A DNA stretch of 34,987 nucleotides from Chromatiales bacterium. GTDB lineage: Bacteria > Pseudomonadota > Gammaproteobacteria > Granulosicoccales > Granulosicoccaceae. Numbering within the stretch: the first letter of the stretch is position 1; the number at the start of each line of letters is the position of its first letter. Below are positions 1 to 9,777 of the stretch, piece by piece. The notes under the pieces were generated by a model. The model was not told the DNA's origin, did not search any database, and worked only from the letters and a program-made list of their open reading frames with translations. The position numbers and the translations under genes were made by a program. The stretch is taken from contig JAHDHK010000021.1 of the NCBI GenBank assembly GCA_020631335.1, forward strand, positions 1 through 34,987. Reading direction: 5' to 3'.

Positions 1-72
1 CTGCAACAAACCCACCACGGAATATCATTCCAATAAAACCGGCAGACAGCCGCTGACGGCGCGTGCGAGCAA

Positions 73-258
73 ATGGAAGAATATGAGATCGACTGCCCGT
101 TTTGTGGAGAGATAATTGGTGTATTGATCGACTGCTCGGCCGGTACCCAGCAATACACCGAAGACTGTCATGTATGTTGCTCACCAATTGTGCTGACTAT
201 TGAAATCGAACATGACGGCACTATTGTTACGGTGCTCGCAGAGCAAGAAAATGGCTGA
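73..258 (+). CDS. CPXCG-motif small cysteine-rich protein
   Basis: 61-aa ORF with CPFCG near the N-terminus and a second Cys cluster CHVCC; matches the short CPXCG cysteine-rich family by eye. Confidence 0.75.
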   Translation: MEEYEIDCPFCGEIIGVLIDCSAGTQQYTEDCHVCCSPIVLTIEIEHDGTIVTVLAEQENG

Positions 259-295
259 CCGGCCAGCGCACACGACGCTTGTGGTCAGGAATCAC

Positions 296-324
296 TTGAG
301 CTATGCTGGGCGGCTGACTATATT
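296..324 (+). promoter_or_regulatory. candidate sigma70 promoter for rpmE (TTGAGC-N17-TATATT)
   Basis: -35 TTGAGC at 296-301, 17-nt spacer, -10 TATATT at 319-324, about 50 nt upstream of rpmE. Confidence 0.5.
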
Positions 325-373
325 TTACATGCATGCGCCCTTTGGACGCGGCCAACACTAGAAGAGGGCTGTG

Positions 374-577
374 ATGAAAGCAGAGATCCACCCAAAATAC
401 GACGAAGTCAATGTATCCTGCAGCTGCGGGAATGCATTCGTCACACGGTCCACCATCGGCAAAGATCTGAACGTGGAAGTGTGCTCTTCCTGCCATCCTT
501 TCTACACCGGCAAACAGAAAATTCTCGATTCTGCTGGCCAGGTTGACAAGTTCAAGCGTAGATACGGCAAAAAGTAA
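374..577 (+). CDS. rpmE: 50S ribosomal protein L31 (zinc-binding type)
   Basis: [22 protein letters not shown]...[14 protein letters not shown]; characteristic L31 sequence with CxC and CxxC motifs; ATG at 374 (track ORF begins at a GTG at 371). Confidence 0.95.
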   Translation: MKAEIHPKYDEVNVSCSCGNAFVTRSTIGKDLNVEVCSSCHPFYTGKQKILDSAGQVDKFKRRYGKK

Positions 578-600
578 GCTGTCAAGGCCACCGGTTTTCT

Positions 601-1506
601 GTGGCCCGATCGATATCGGCCAGAAATAACGCAGAGTCGTTATATCTGGTCGACTCGAGTATTTATGTGTACCAGGCGTGGCATGTCCACCACGCCTCCA
701 GAGATATAGACGGCAAACCCTCCCACGCCGCTATCGGCTTTACTGAGTTTCTGTATCAACTACTCAGTCGTCGCCAGCCAGCATCACTCGTTTGTGCTTT
801 CGACGAAAGCCATGGCCGATCACGCCGGCATCGGATCTATCCGTCCTACAAAGCCAATCGCCCGCCTGCACCAGCTGAATTGAAGCATCAGTTCACCCTT
901 TGTAAGCAATTTGTGCAGGCAGCAGGCATCACAGCACTGGCCAGCAATGAAGTGGAAGCGGATGACATCATCGGTTCGCTCGCAGCCACCGCACGAGCGC
1001 GCGGTCTTGCGTCGGTTATTGTCAGTGCAGACAAAGACTTGTGTCAGTTTATCGGTAAAGAGGATGCCATCTGGGACTACACCAGGGACACATGGATGGA
1101 CGCGACCCTGATAGAACGCCGCTTCGGCGTTAGACCTTCACAGATTCCAGACCTGCTGGCACTTACCGGGGATAAGACTGACAACATCCCCGGCGTACCG
1201 GGTATAGGCATGGCTACCGCTGCTAAATTGCTGGTCAAATGGGGCAATCTGGACATGTTGCTGGAGAACATTTCAAACGTCGCAAATATGAAGTTCCGTG
1301 GCGCTAAAACCGTCGCCAGCCAACTCGCTGACCATGCGGACACCGTCCGACTCTCACGTCAGCTCACCGGACTACACCCCTACCCGATTCCCGCCGGACT
1401 CTGCTGGAAACTTGCACCTGATCGCGAAAAATTGAACGATATATTTCGAATTTTGCAATTTGATGACGCAATGAAACAGCGCTGGGTGCAGATATTACCG
1501 TGGTAG
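601..1506 (+). CDS. 5'-3' exonuclease (Xni / Pol I N-terminal-like)
   Basis: LYLVDSSIYVYQAWH, NEVEADDIIGSLA, SADKDLCQFI, LTGDKTDNIPGVPGIGMATAAKLL (H3TH) motifs; GTG start. Confidence 0.88.
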   Translation: MARSISARNNAESLYLVDSSIYVYQAWHVHHASRDIDGKPSHAAIGFTEFLYQLLSRRQPASLVCAFDESHGRSRRHRIYPSYKANRPPAPAELKHQFTLCKQFVQAAGITALASNEVEADDIIGSLAATARARGLASVIVSADKDLCQFIGKEDAIWDYTRDTWMDATLIERRFGVRPSQIPDLLALTGDKTDNIPGVPGIGMATAAKLLVKWGNLDMLLENISNVANMKFRGAKTVASQLADHADTVRLSRQLTGLHPYPIPAGLCWKLAPDREKLNDIFRILQFDDAMKQRWVQILPW

Positions 1507-2111
1507 CAAAACGCAAAACCCACCCGGAAGGCACGCTACTGCTGCTGTTTAACAAGCCCTATGGAGTGGTCAGCCAGTTCAGCGGCAGTGACCACAACCT
1601 CTCCGACTACATAAAAACCAAAGCGGTCTACCCTGCAGGACGACTGGACAAAGACAGTGAAGGGCTGCTACTGCTCACCAACAATGGCAAGCTGCAGGAT
1701 CGCATAGCGTCACCGAAACACAAAATGGACAAAGTGTACGAGGTACAGGTCGAGGGCGAGGTAACAGACGCACAGTTGTCACAATTGACCCGGGGAATCA
1801 ACCTCAAAGACGGACCGGCACACGCTGTCAATGCAAGACGTATTGATCCGCCCACCGACCTCTGGCCGCGCGACCCACCAGTTCGATTTCGCAAAACCAT
1901 CCCGACCCACTGGATTGAAGTGACACTTCGACAGGGGCGAAACCGTCAGGTCAGGCGAATGACTGCAGCGGTAGGTCTACCCACTTTACGCCTGATCCGA
2001 CGCCGGATTGGAGAGTGGTCGATAGACAACATTGAAAGTGGTAAAATTCTAACAATCAATCTAAATTCCGGCTCACCCCACTTGGTCAATCGGCATCAAC
2101 CGTCCGGATAA
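1500..2111 (+). CDS. 23S rRNA pseudouridine synthase, RluE-type
   Basis: LLLFNKPYGVVSQFS, YPAGRLDKDSEGLLLLTNNG, VTLRQGRNRQVRRMTAAVGLPTLRLIR motifs; GTG start overlaps the upstream CDS by 7 nt. Confidence 0.9.
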   Translation: MVAKRKTHPEGTLLLLFNKPYGVVSQFSGSDHNLSDYIKTKAVYPAGRLDKDSEGLLLLTNNGKLQDRIASPKHKMDKVYEVQVEGEVTDAQLSQLTRGINLKDGPAHAVNARRIDPPTDLWPRDPPVRFRKTIPTHWIEVTLRQGRNRQVRRMTAAVGLPTLRLIRRRIGEWSIDNIESGKILTINLNSGSPHLVNRHQPSG

Positions 2112-2436
2112 TCAAGCTGTATATTGGCATATCTTAATGAAAAAACGCCATATCTAGTGGCTGACAGAGTTGCTTTGCTCATTTAATCAAAGCAGGATAC
2201 AGCCATGTTTTACTTTAGTGGCATGCAGTTACCTTGTGTTATTCAGATTTTACTTCTGTTTCCAGTCCCAACTTACCCGTTAAGGTAAAGTTTCAGCGCA
2301 TCCTGTCATGCTCAATGTTGCATTTCCACAACATTTCTGTCAGAACCTATTCCAGAATCTGCCAAATGCCCGAAGCCAGAGAGGCAGCGGCAACACCAAG
2401 ATATTCACTGGCGCAATGTACTTCGGAGAACTTACG

Positions 2437-3618
2437 ATGAAACTTTCAAGATCGATCGGCAGCATCGCTTCTGCAGCCGTTATCGTTGCATCGCTATCGG
2501 CTTGTTCAACCATGAACAAAATGAAAGACGGTGTCGCAGATGCAGCCGGCTCAGCCGCAGACGCGGTCACTGGCACCAGCGACGAAGAAGCAATGATGGC
2601 CGAAAAGAGCAAAATGCTCGACTCGCGCGAAGCTGAACTGGCAAAGCGCCAGGCCGAGCTTGATAAAAGAGAGTCAATGCTTGCACAGGCTTCACAAAAC
2701 ACCTCACAGACACCGAAAATGGCCGGTAACAACTACGGCGCCGGCGAACTGCTGCCACCTGATGCCAAACCCGGCCAGTGCTTTACGCGTCTTTGGGTTC
2801 CACCCCGCTATGACACCCTGACCGAACGCGTCTTGGTTGAAGAAGAAGCCGAACGCATCGAAATCATCCCCGCCAGATACGAAACCGTTAAACAGCGCGT
2901 TCTGGTTAAAGAGGCTTCCGAAAAGCTCGTCACTGTTCCCGCCACCTATAAAACCGTGAAAGAGCGTGTTCTGGTAAAAGCGGCCACCAAAAAAATGGCT
3001 CAGGTGGATGCCGTATACGAAGACGTCACTGAGCGGGTTGTCGACAAACCGGCCCACACCACCTGGAAAAAAGGTACAGGTCCGATACAAAAGATCGACG
3101 AGACCACCGGCGAAATCATGTGCCTGGTAGATGTGCCTGCCACCTATAAAACGGTTAAGAAACGTGTGTTAAAGCGACCTGCAAGCACGCGCGTTACTGA
3201 AATTCCAGCGGTGTACAACACCATTGACAAGACAGTTATCGCCACTCCGCCGACTACCCGGAAAGTCGCGGTACCTGCAGAGTACAAAACCATCACCGTG
3301 ACCAAAGAAGTCACTCCGCCTAAAGAGCGTCGAATCAAGGTACCGGCCAAATACGCCACCGTGACAAAACGCAAGCTGGTGAAGGACGGCATGATGGATT
3401 GGCGCGAAATCCTTTGCGACACCAACATGACGAACGGCCGGATCACTCAGATTCAACAGGCATTGAAGAAAGCCGGTTATAACCCGGGGAATATTGACGG
3501 AGTTATCGGCGGGCAGACGATGAAGGCTGTGAATTCGTTCCAGCGAGCCAAGGGCCTTCCGGTAGATCGCTATCTGAACATCGCTACCGTAAAAGCACTG
3601 GGTGTAGCCCCTCAGTAA
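2437..3618 (+). CDS. repeat-containing lipoprotein with C-terminal peptidoglycan-binding domain
   Basis: ATG at 2437 gives MKLSRSIGSIASAAVIVASLSAC (lipobox LSAC); about eight degenerate ~23-aa repeats; C-terminal ITQIQQALKKAGYNPGNIDGVIGGQTMKAVNSFQRAKGL resembles PG_binding_1. Confidence 0.8.
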   Translation: MKLSRSIGSIASAAVIVASLSACSTMNKMKDGVADAAGSAADAVTGTSDEEAMMAEKSKMLDSREAELAKRQAELDKRESMLAQASQNTSQTPKMAGNNYGAGELLPPDAKPGQCFTRLWVPPRYDTLTERVLVEEEAERIEIIPARYETVKQRVLVKEASEKLVTVPATYKTVKERVLVKAATKKMAQVDAVYEDVTERVVDKPAHTTWKKGTGPIQKIDETTGEIMCLVDVPATYKTVKKRVLKRPASTRVTEIPAVYNTIDKTVIATPPTTRKVAVPAEYKTITVTKEVTPPKERRIKVPAKYATVTKRKLVKDGMMDWREILCDTNMTNGRITQIQQALKKAGYNPGNIDGVIGGQTMKAVNSFQRAKGLPVDRYLNIATVKALGVAPQ

Positions 3619-3643
3619 ACACTGACATTATTAAGCGACCTGG

Positions 3644-3675
3644 AACCCCGCACCGGCAACGGTGCGGGGTTTTTG
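3644..3675 (+). terminator. intrinsic terminator
   Basis: CCCCGCACC-ggcaac-GGTGCGGGG followed by a T-tract, directly after the lipoprotein CDS. Confidence 0.9.
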
Positions 3676-3781
3676 TATTTTTAACTTTCCATTTGTCAAT
3701 TTATTGTTACTATATTTTCAGCTGAGCGACGGAAACGCACGGTGATAATGGAGGCCGGAGTGGTAAGCGCCATAGAGTGTG

Positions 3782-5449
3782 ATGATGAAAACCGCTGATT
3801 TGCTGGTAAAAATAGCCTTTGCTGCTCTGTTAACCCTCGGGATGACTTTGCGCACTGCAGCTATTGCAGCAAGCATAGAATTAGTTGATAACGTTTCAAT
3901 TATGGAACGGCAGCTGTTAGATGAACATCATCTGCGGTTGACACTTGCGCTGGGTAACCGCCAGGAGACTCTGCTATTAACACCAAGTTCAGCCTTCCAC
4001 CAGTTGCACATAGTTGACCAGCAGGGCAACCCGACGCCGACTGCGACCCAGGCCTACGAAGGCTTCATAGAAGGTGTGCCCACTTCCTGGGCCAGAATTA
4101 CTATTACCTCTGAAGACGTTGACGGTGTGATCGATACAGGTGCTCAACGCCTGTTTATCACCTCTAAAGACAACAGCGCTCCAGAACGCCGGATTGCTCA
4201 ACATGCACAGGCATTTGGCACCTATACCGATAAGATCATTTTTCCTCCGGCAAAAGACAGAACCGCACAGGAAGTAGTGCAGATACCGATCGGCACAGGC
4301 TTCGACGGAGCGGCAGACGGAGTAACGAGAGTAGCCCGCATTGCCATTGTGGTTGATTCTTTCTACAACGAAGCGCTGGGCGGTCGCGGTTTGGCAGAGG
4401 CGATCTCAACCATTAACACGGTTGACGGACTGTACCAGCAGGAATTCGGACTGGCGCTGAAAGTTGATACCGCCATTATTATCACCGACAGCGAAACGCT
4501 CGACCTGCAGCATGTGTCACTGGAAGATAATCTCGAGCGATTCAGACAATACCGCATGACTGCGCCCGAACTTCCGCCGGAACTTGCACTGGTGCATCTT
4601 TTTAGCGGTGTGCGTACAGATGATCCGTCCGTCGGGCTGGCCTACATTGAATCGGCCTGTCGCGATGATGGCTACGACGTAAGCCTGTCATCGCCATTTG
4701 AGTTCCCCGTGTTACTCGCCGCTCATGAGATCGGCCACAACCTCGGAGCCACGCATGATGATGAGACACAGTTTTTCAAGCTAAGTGACGAGCTGCTGAT
4801 GCACTCTCAGATCAGCAACGTGACCACCAACCAGTTTTCCGTGTGCAGTCGCAACATGATATCCACACATCTTGAACTGGGCGCATGTTACTTTGCCGCA
4901 ATCGACCTTTCCCTGACGCTTTCCAGAGAGGACGACACCGACCGGGTGATTGCACTGATCACTAACACCGACAACACCAAGGCGTTTCCATCGGCAAAGC
5001 TCTCGATCAAACTTAAAAATGCAAACATTGCTTCGGCACCGGCAAGCTGCAATATAGACACCGTAGAGGCAGTAAGCTGCATCATACCCACCACCCTGCC
5101 AGGCGATAGCCAGTCACTGAAGTTCGCCTTTCGATATGACGAAACACTGGACAACACCATTGACGCGGCGCTGGAGGCAATCGGGTTTATCGACACCAGA
5201 ACCATCAACAACTACGCTGAAATAATCATCCCTGCGACTGTGGAAAACGATGACACGCACACGATAGCAGGCAATGATCCTGACTCTCCTGCCACGACCG
5301 GCGCAGGCGGTGAGGCAAATTCCGGCAGCGCTGGCGGCGGCGGTACGCTGGGCATGGTGTTGTGGCCGGTGTTTATGGTGTTGATCGCACTGCGTCGTTT
5401 CCACACCGGCACCTATTCAAGGCGCTCATTCCAGGCCTCCGGCCAGTAG
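3782..5449 (+). CDS. secreted reprolysin-like zinc metalloprotease with GlyGly-CTERM-like C-terminus
   Basis: N-terminal signal peptide; HEIGHNLGATHDDE (HExxHxxGxxHD); C-terminus SGSAGGGGTLGMVLWPVFMVLIALRRFHTGTYSRR. Confidence 0.85.
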   Translation: MMKTADLLVKIAFAALLTLGMTLRTAAIAASIELVDNVSIMERQLLDEHHLRLTLALGNRQETLLLTPSSAFHQLHIVDQQGNPTPTATQAYEGFIEGVPTSWARITITSEDVDGVIDTGAQRLFITSKDNSAPERRIAQHAQAFGTYTDKIIFPPAKDRTAQEVVQIPIGTGFDGAADGVTRVARIAIVVDSFYNEALGGRGLAEAISTINTVDGLYQQEFGLALKVDTAIIITDSETLDLQHVSLEDNLERFRQYRMTAPELPPELALVHLFSGVRTDDPSVGLAYIESACRDDGYDVSLSSPFEFPVLLAAHEIGHNLGATHDDETQFFKLSDELLMHSQISNVTTNQFSVCSRNMISTHLELGACYFAAIDLSLTLSREDDTDRVIALITNTDNTKAFPSAKLSIKLKNANIASAPASCNIDTVEAVSCIIPTTLPGDSQSLKFAFRYDETLDNTIDAALEAIGFIDTRTINNYAEIIIPATVENDDTHTIAGNDPDSPATTGAGGEANSGSAGGGGTLGMVLWPVFMVLIALRRFHTGTYSRRSFQASGQ

Positions 5450-5495
5450 TACCAGCCCGCCCGGCAGCAACAGAACCAACGCGCAGGCTGTGGTA

Positions 5496-6488
5496 TCAGA
5501 ATTTTCGCTTCAGTGAAGACTCAACCACCTCAATCAAAGCATCGCGAAACGGCCCGTCAGGCACATCATGCAACGCAGACACCGCCTGGCCAACATGATC
5601 GCGAGCCACATCTATTGTTTTTTCGATCGCGCCTGACGCTTTCACTGTCTCGACGATATCCGCCAGTTTTTCGGCCGCAGGTGAGCTTCCCTGCGCACTG
5701 GCAATCAATGCTGAGCGCAGTTGTTCACAGGTTGAATCATCCGACAACTGCATTGCCAGTATGACCGGTAAAGTCGGCTTACCCTCAGCCAGATCATCGC
5801 CGGCGTTTTTACCGAATTCATCGGTATCGGCGGTGTAATCGAGCACATCGTCAATCAGTTGAAATGCAATCCCCAGGTGCATGCCGTAGCGCGCCATTGC
5901 AGCCTCAACTGGCGGATTGCTGCCGGCGAGCACCGCGCCAAGCTGTGTCGCAGCCTCGAACAATTTGGCAGTCTTGGCAGTAATGACCTGCATGTAGCGT
6001 TCGGTGGTGACATCTGCCTCACCGATATTAAGCAGCTGCATTACCTCGCCCGCCGCTATGGTGTTGGTGGCCGATGAAAGGATTTCCATCACACGCATCT
6101 GCCCGACTTCAACCATCATCTCAAAGGACCTCGAGTACAGGAAATCGCCCACTAACACTGCGGCTTCGTTACCCCACACCGCATTGGCCGTATCCTGCCC
6201 GCGGCGCAGCGTGCTTGAGTCCACCACATCGTCGTGCAACAGCGTCGCGGTATGTATAAATTCAACGATCGCCGCTACATTGATATGATCATGGCCCCGA
6301 TACCCGTTAGCCAGCGCCGATATCAGCACCAGCTTCGGACGCAATCTTTTGCCGCCGGCGCCGATAATATAAGCGCCCATCTGGCTGATCAGGGCGACAT
6401 CAGAATGCAGGGCTCGCTCGATGCGCTCGTTGACCGAACGCATGGGTTCGGCGGTGATTTGTTCAATTGTCAGCACAGAGTTCACCAC
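5496..6488 (-). CDS. ispB: octaprenyl diphosphate synthase-like polyprenyl synthetase
   Basis: GGKRLRPKLVLISA, HTATLLHDDVVDSSTLRRG, GIAFQLIDDVLDYTAD motifs; divergent from rpmA-obgE as in other gammaproteobacteria. Confidence 0.95.
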   Translation of the reverse strand: MVNSVLTIEQITAEPMRSVNERIERALHSDVALISQMGAYIIGAGGKRLRPKLVLISALANGYRGHDHINVAAIVEFIHTATLLHDDVVDSSTLRRGQDTANAVWGNEAAVLVGDFLYSRSFEMMVEVGQMRVMEILSSATNTIAAGEVMQLLNIGEADVTTERYMQVITAKTAKLFEAATQLGAVLAGSNPPVEAAMARYGMHLGIAFQLIDDVLDYTADTDEFGKNAGDDLAEGKPTLPVILAMQLSDDSTCEQLRSALIASAQGSSPAAEKLADIVETVKASGAIEKTIDVARDHVGQAVSALHDVPDGPFRDALIEVVESSLKRKF

Positions 6489-6550
6489 TGTTGGCCCGCG
6501 ACATGCGTCCAGCCGGGCAACACACTAGGGAACAGCACAACCACTGGGGT

Positions 6551-6579
6551 TTGACTCATCTTTGGGGTCAGTCTATTAT
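6551..6579 (+). promoter_or_regulatory. candidate sigma70 promoter for rpmA (TTGACT-N17-TATTAT)
   Basis: TTGACT at 6551-6556, spacer 6557-6573 (17 nt), TATTAT at 6574-6579. Confidence 0.65.
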
Positions 6580-6764
6580 TGAGGGCTTTTCTGCGTATTT
6601 GCCCAAGCGGGCAACTGCATCTTTTTGAAGCGGCGCAGTCAGGGTGCCAATACTGCTATCTGGCGGTGTTTGGCGCAACCGTTAATCACAGACGTTCCTG
6701 ATACACGTCCTAAAACACAAAACACCGGCGCTCCGGCGCCCATTATCCCGGGCAGATTTGAGAT

Positions 6765-7022
6765 ATGGCACACAAGAAAGCAGGCGGTAGTACCCGCAAC
6801 GGACGCGATTCGGAATCCAAACGACTCGGCGTAAAAAAATATGGCGGCGAAGCCGTTCTTGCCGGCAACATCCTGATTCGTCAGCGTGGCACACGCGTAC
6901 ATGCCGGCGTTAATGTCGGAGTGGGTCGTGATCACACGCTGTTCGCAAAGTCAGACGGTGTCGTGAAATTCCACACCGGCGGGCCGAACAACCGCAAATT
7001 CGTGAGTGTTGTCGACGCGTAA
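6765..7022 (+). CDS. rpmA: 50S ribosomal protein L27
   Basis: [48 protein letters not shown], canonical L27. Confidence 0.98.
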   Translation: MAHKKAGGSTRNGRDSESKRLGVKKYGGEAVLAGNILIRQRGTRVHAGVNVGVGRDHTLFAKSDGVVKFHTGGPNNRKFVSVVDA

Positions 7023-7043
7023 GCGCTTGCGGCAATACGAGCG

Positions 7044-7072
7044 AAAAACCCCGCCCAGTGCGGGGTTTTTTG
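7044..7072 (+). terminator. intrinsic terminator after rpmA
   Basis: AAAAACCCCG-cccagtg-CGGGGTTTTTT hairpin with T-tract. Confidence 0.88.
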
Positions 7073-7193
7073 TGTCAGCGATAAGCGCACATCATTTCCT
7101 TAATCCCCTGTTTTCTATGGGGTCACAGTGATCTGTCCCAGGATCAGAGCGCTGTCAATGTGCTATCGCGTCAGACGATTAGCCAAGGCATAA

Positions 7194-9381
<2,188 letters not shown>

Positions 9382-9410
9382 TGACGTCGCGGATCATGTT
9401 ATCGGCAGTT

Positions 9411-9671
9411 CTACAGTGCACGTATTTGAGCGTTAAGTCGACTCTTATGCCGCGCGGCCTTGTTCTTGTGCACAAGCCCTTTGCGCGCCATGCTGTCGAG
9501 CACTGGTACGGCATCTTTGTATGCGGATTCTGCCGCAGATTTATCGCCAGCTTCGATGGCATACACGACTTTCTTCACATGAGTACGCATCATAGAGCGC
9601 ATACCGGCGTTGCGTACGCGGTGTTTTTCCGCCTGACGGGCGCGTTTTCTGGCCTGGGGGGAATTAGCCAA
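9411..9671 (-). CDS. rpsT: 30S ribosomal protein S20
   Basis: [35 protein letters not shown], canonical S20; start codon on the minus strand is TTG. Confidence 0.97.
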   Translation of the reverse strand: MANSPQARKRARQAEKHRVRNAGMRSMMRTHVKKVVYAIEAGDKSAAESAYKDAVPVLDSMARKGLVHKNKAARHKSRLNAQIRAL

Positions 9672-9713
9672 TTCGTCTCTCCTACACGGGACAATTCAAA
9701 AACCGAACTCAAC

Positions 9714-9742
9714 AGTATCGACTGTGACAATTTCTTTGTCAA
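9714..9742 (-). promoter_or_regulatory. candidate sigma70 promoter for rpsT (TTGACA-N17-GATACT on minus strand)
   Basis: plus-strand TGTCAA at 9737-9742 and AGTATC at 9714-9719 with a 17-nt spacer. Confidence 0.6.
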
Positions 9743-9777
9743 CTCATTCCCGCTCGTATTGCACTCCCGACTACCTG

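Noticed and set aside
2308-2436. N-terminal extension of the repeat lipoprotein in the ORF track (MLNVAFPQHF...)
   Set aside because: The lipobox signal peptide starts at ATG 2437; the upstream extension is not signal-like
2704-3456. Minus-strand ORFs opposite the repeat lipoprotein
   Set aside because: Mirror-frame ORFs created by the amino-acid repeats; no start context or family signature
6625-6834. 69-aa plus-strand ORF before/overlapping rpmA, considered as an L21 remnant
   Set aside because: No similarity to L21 by eye and overlaps rpmA in another frame
6639-6935. Minus-strand ORF overlapping the rpmA leader
   Set aside because: Antisense to rpmA with no recognisable domain; likely shadow ORF and not a displaced rplU
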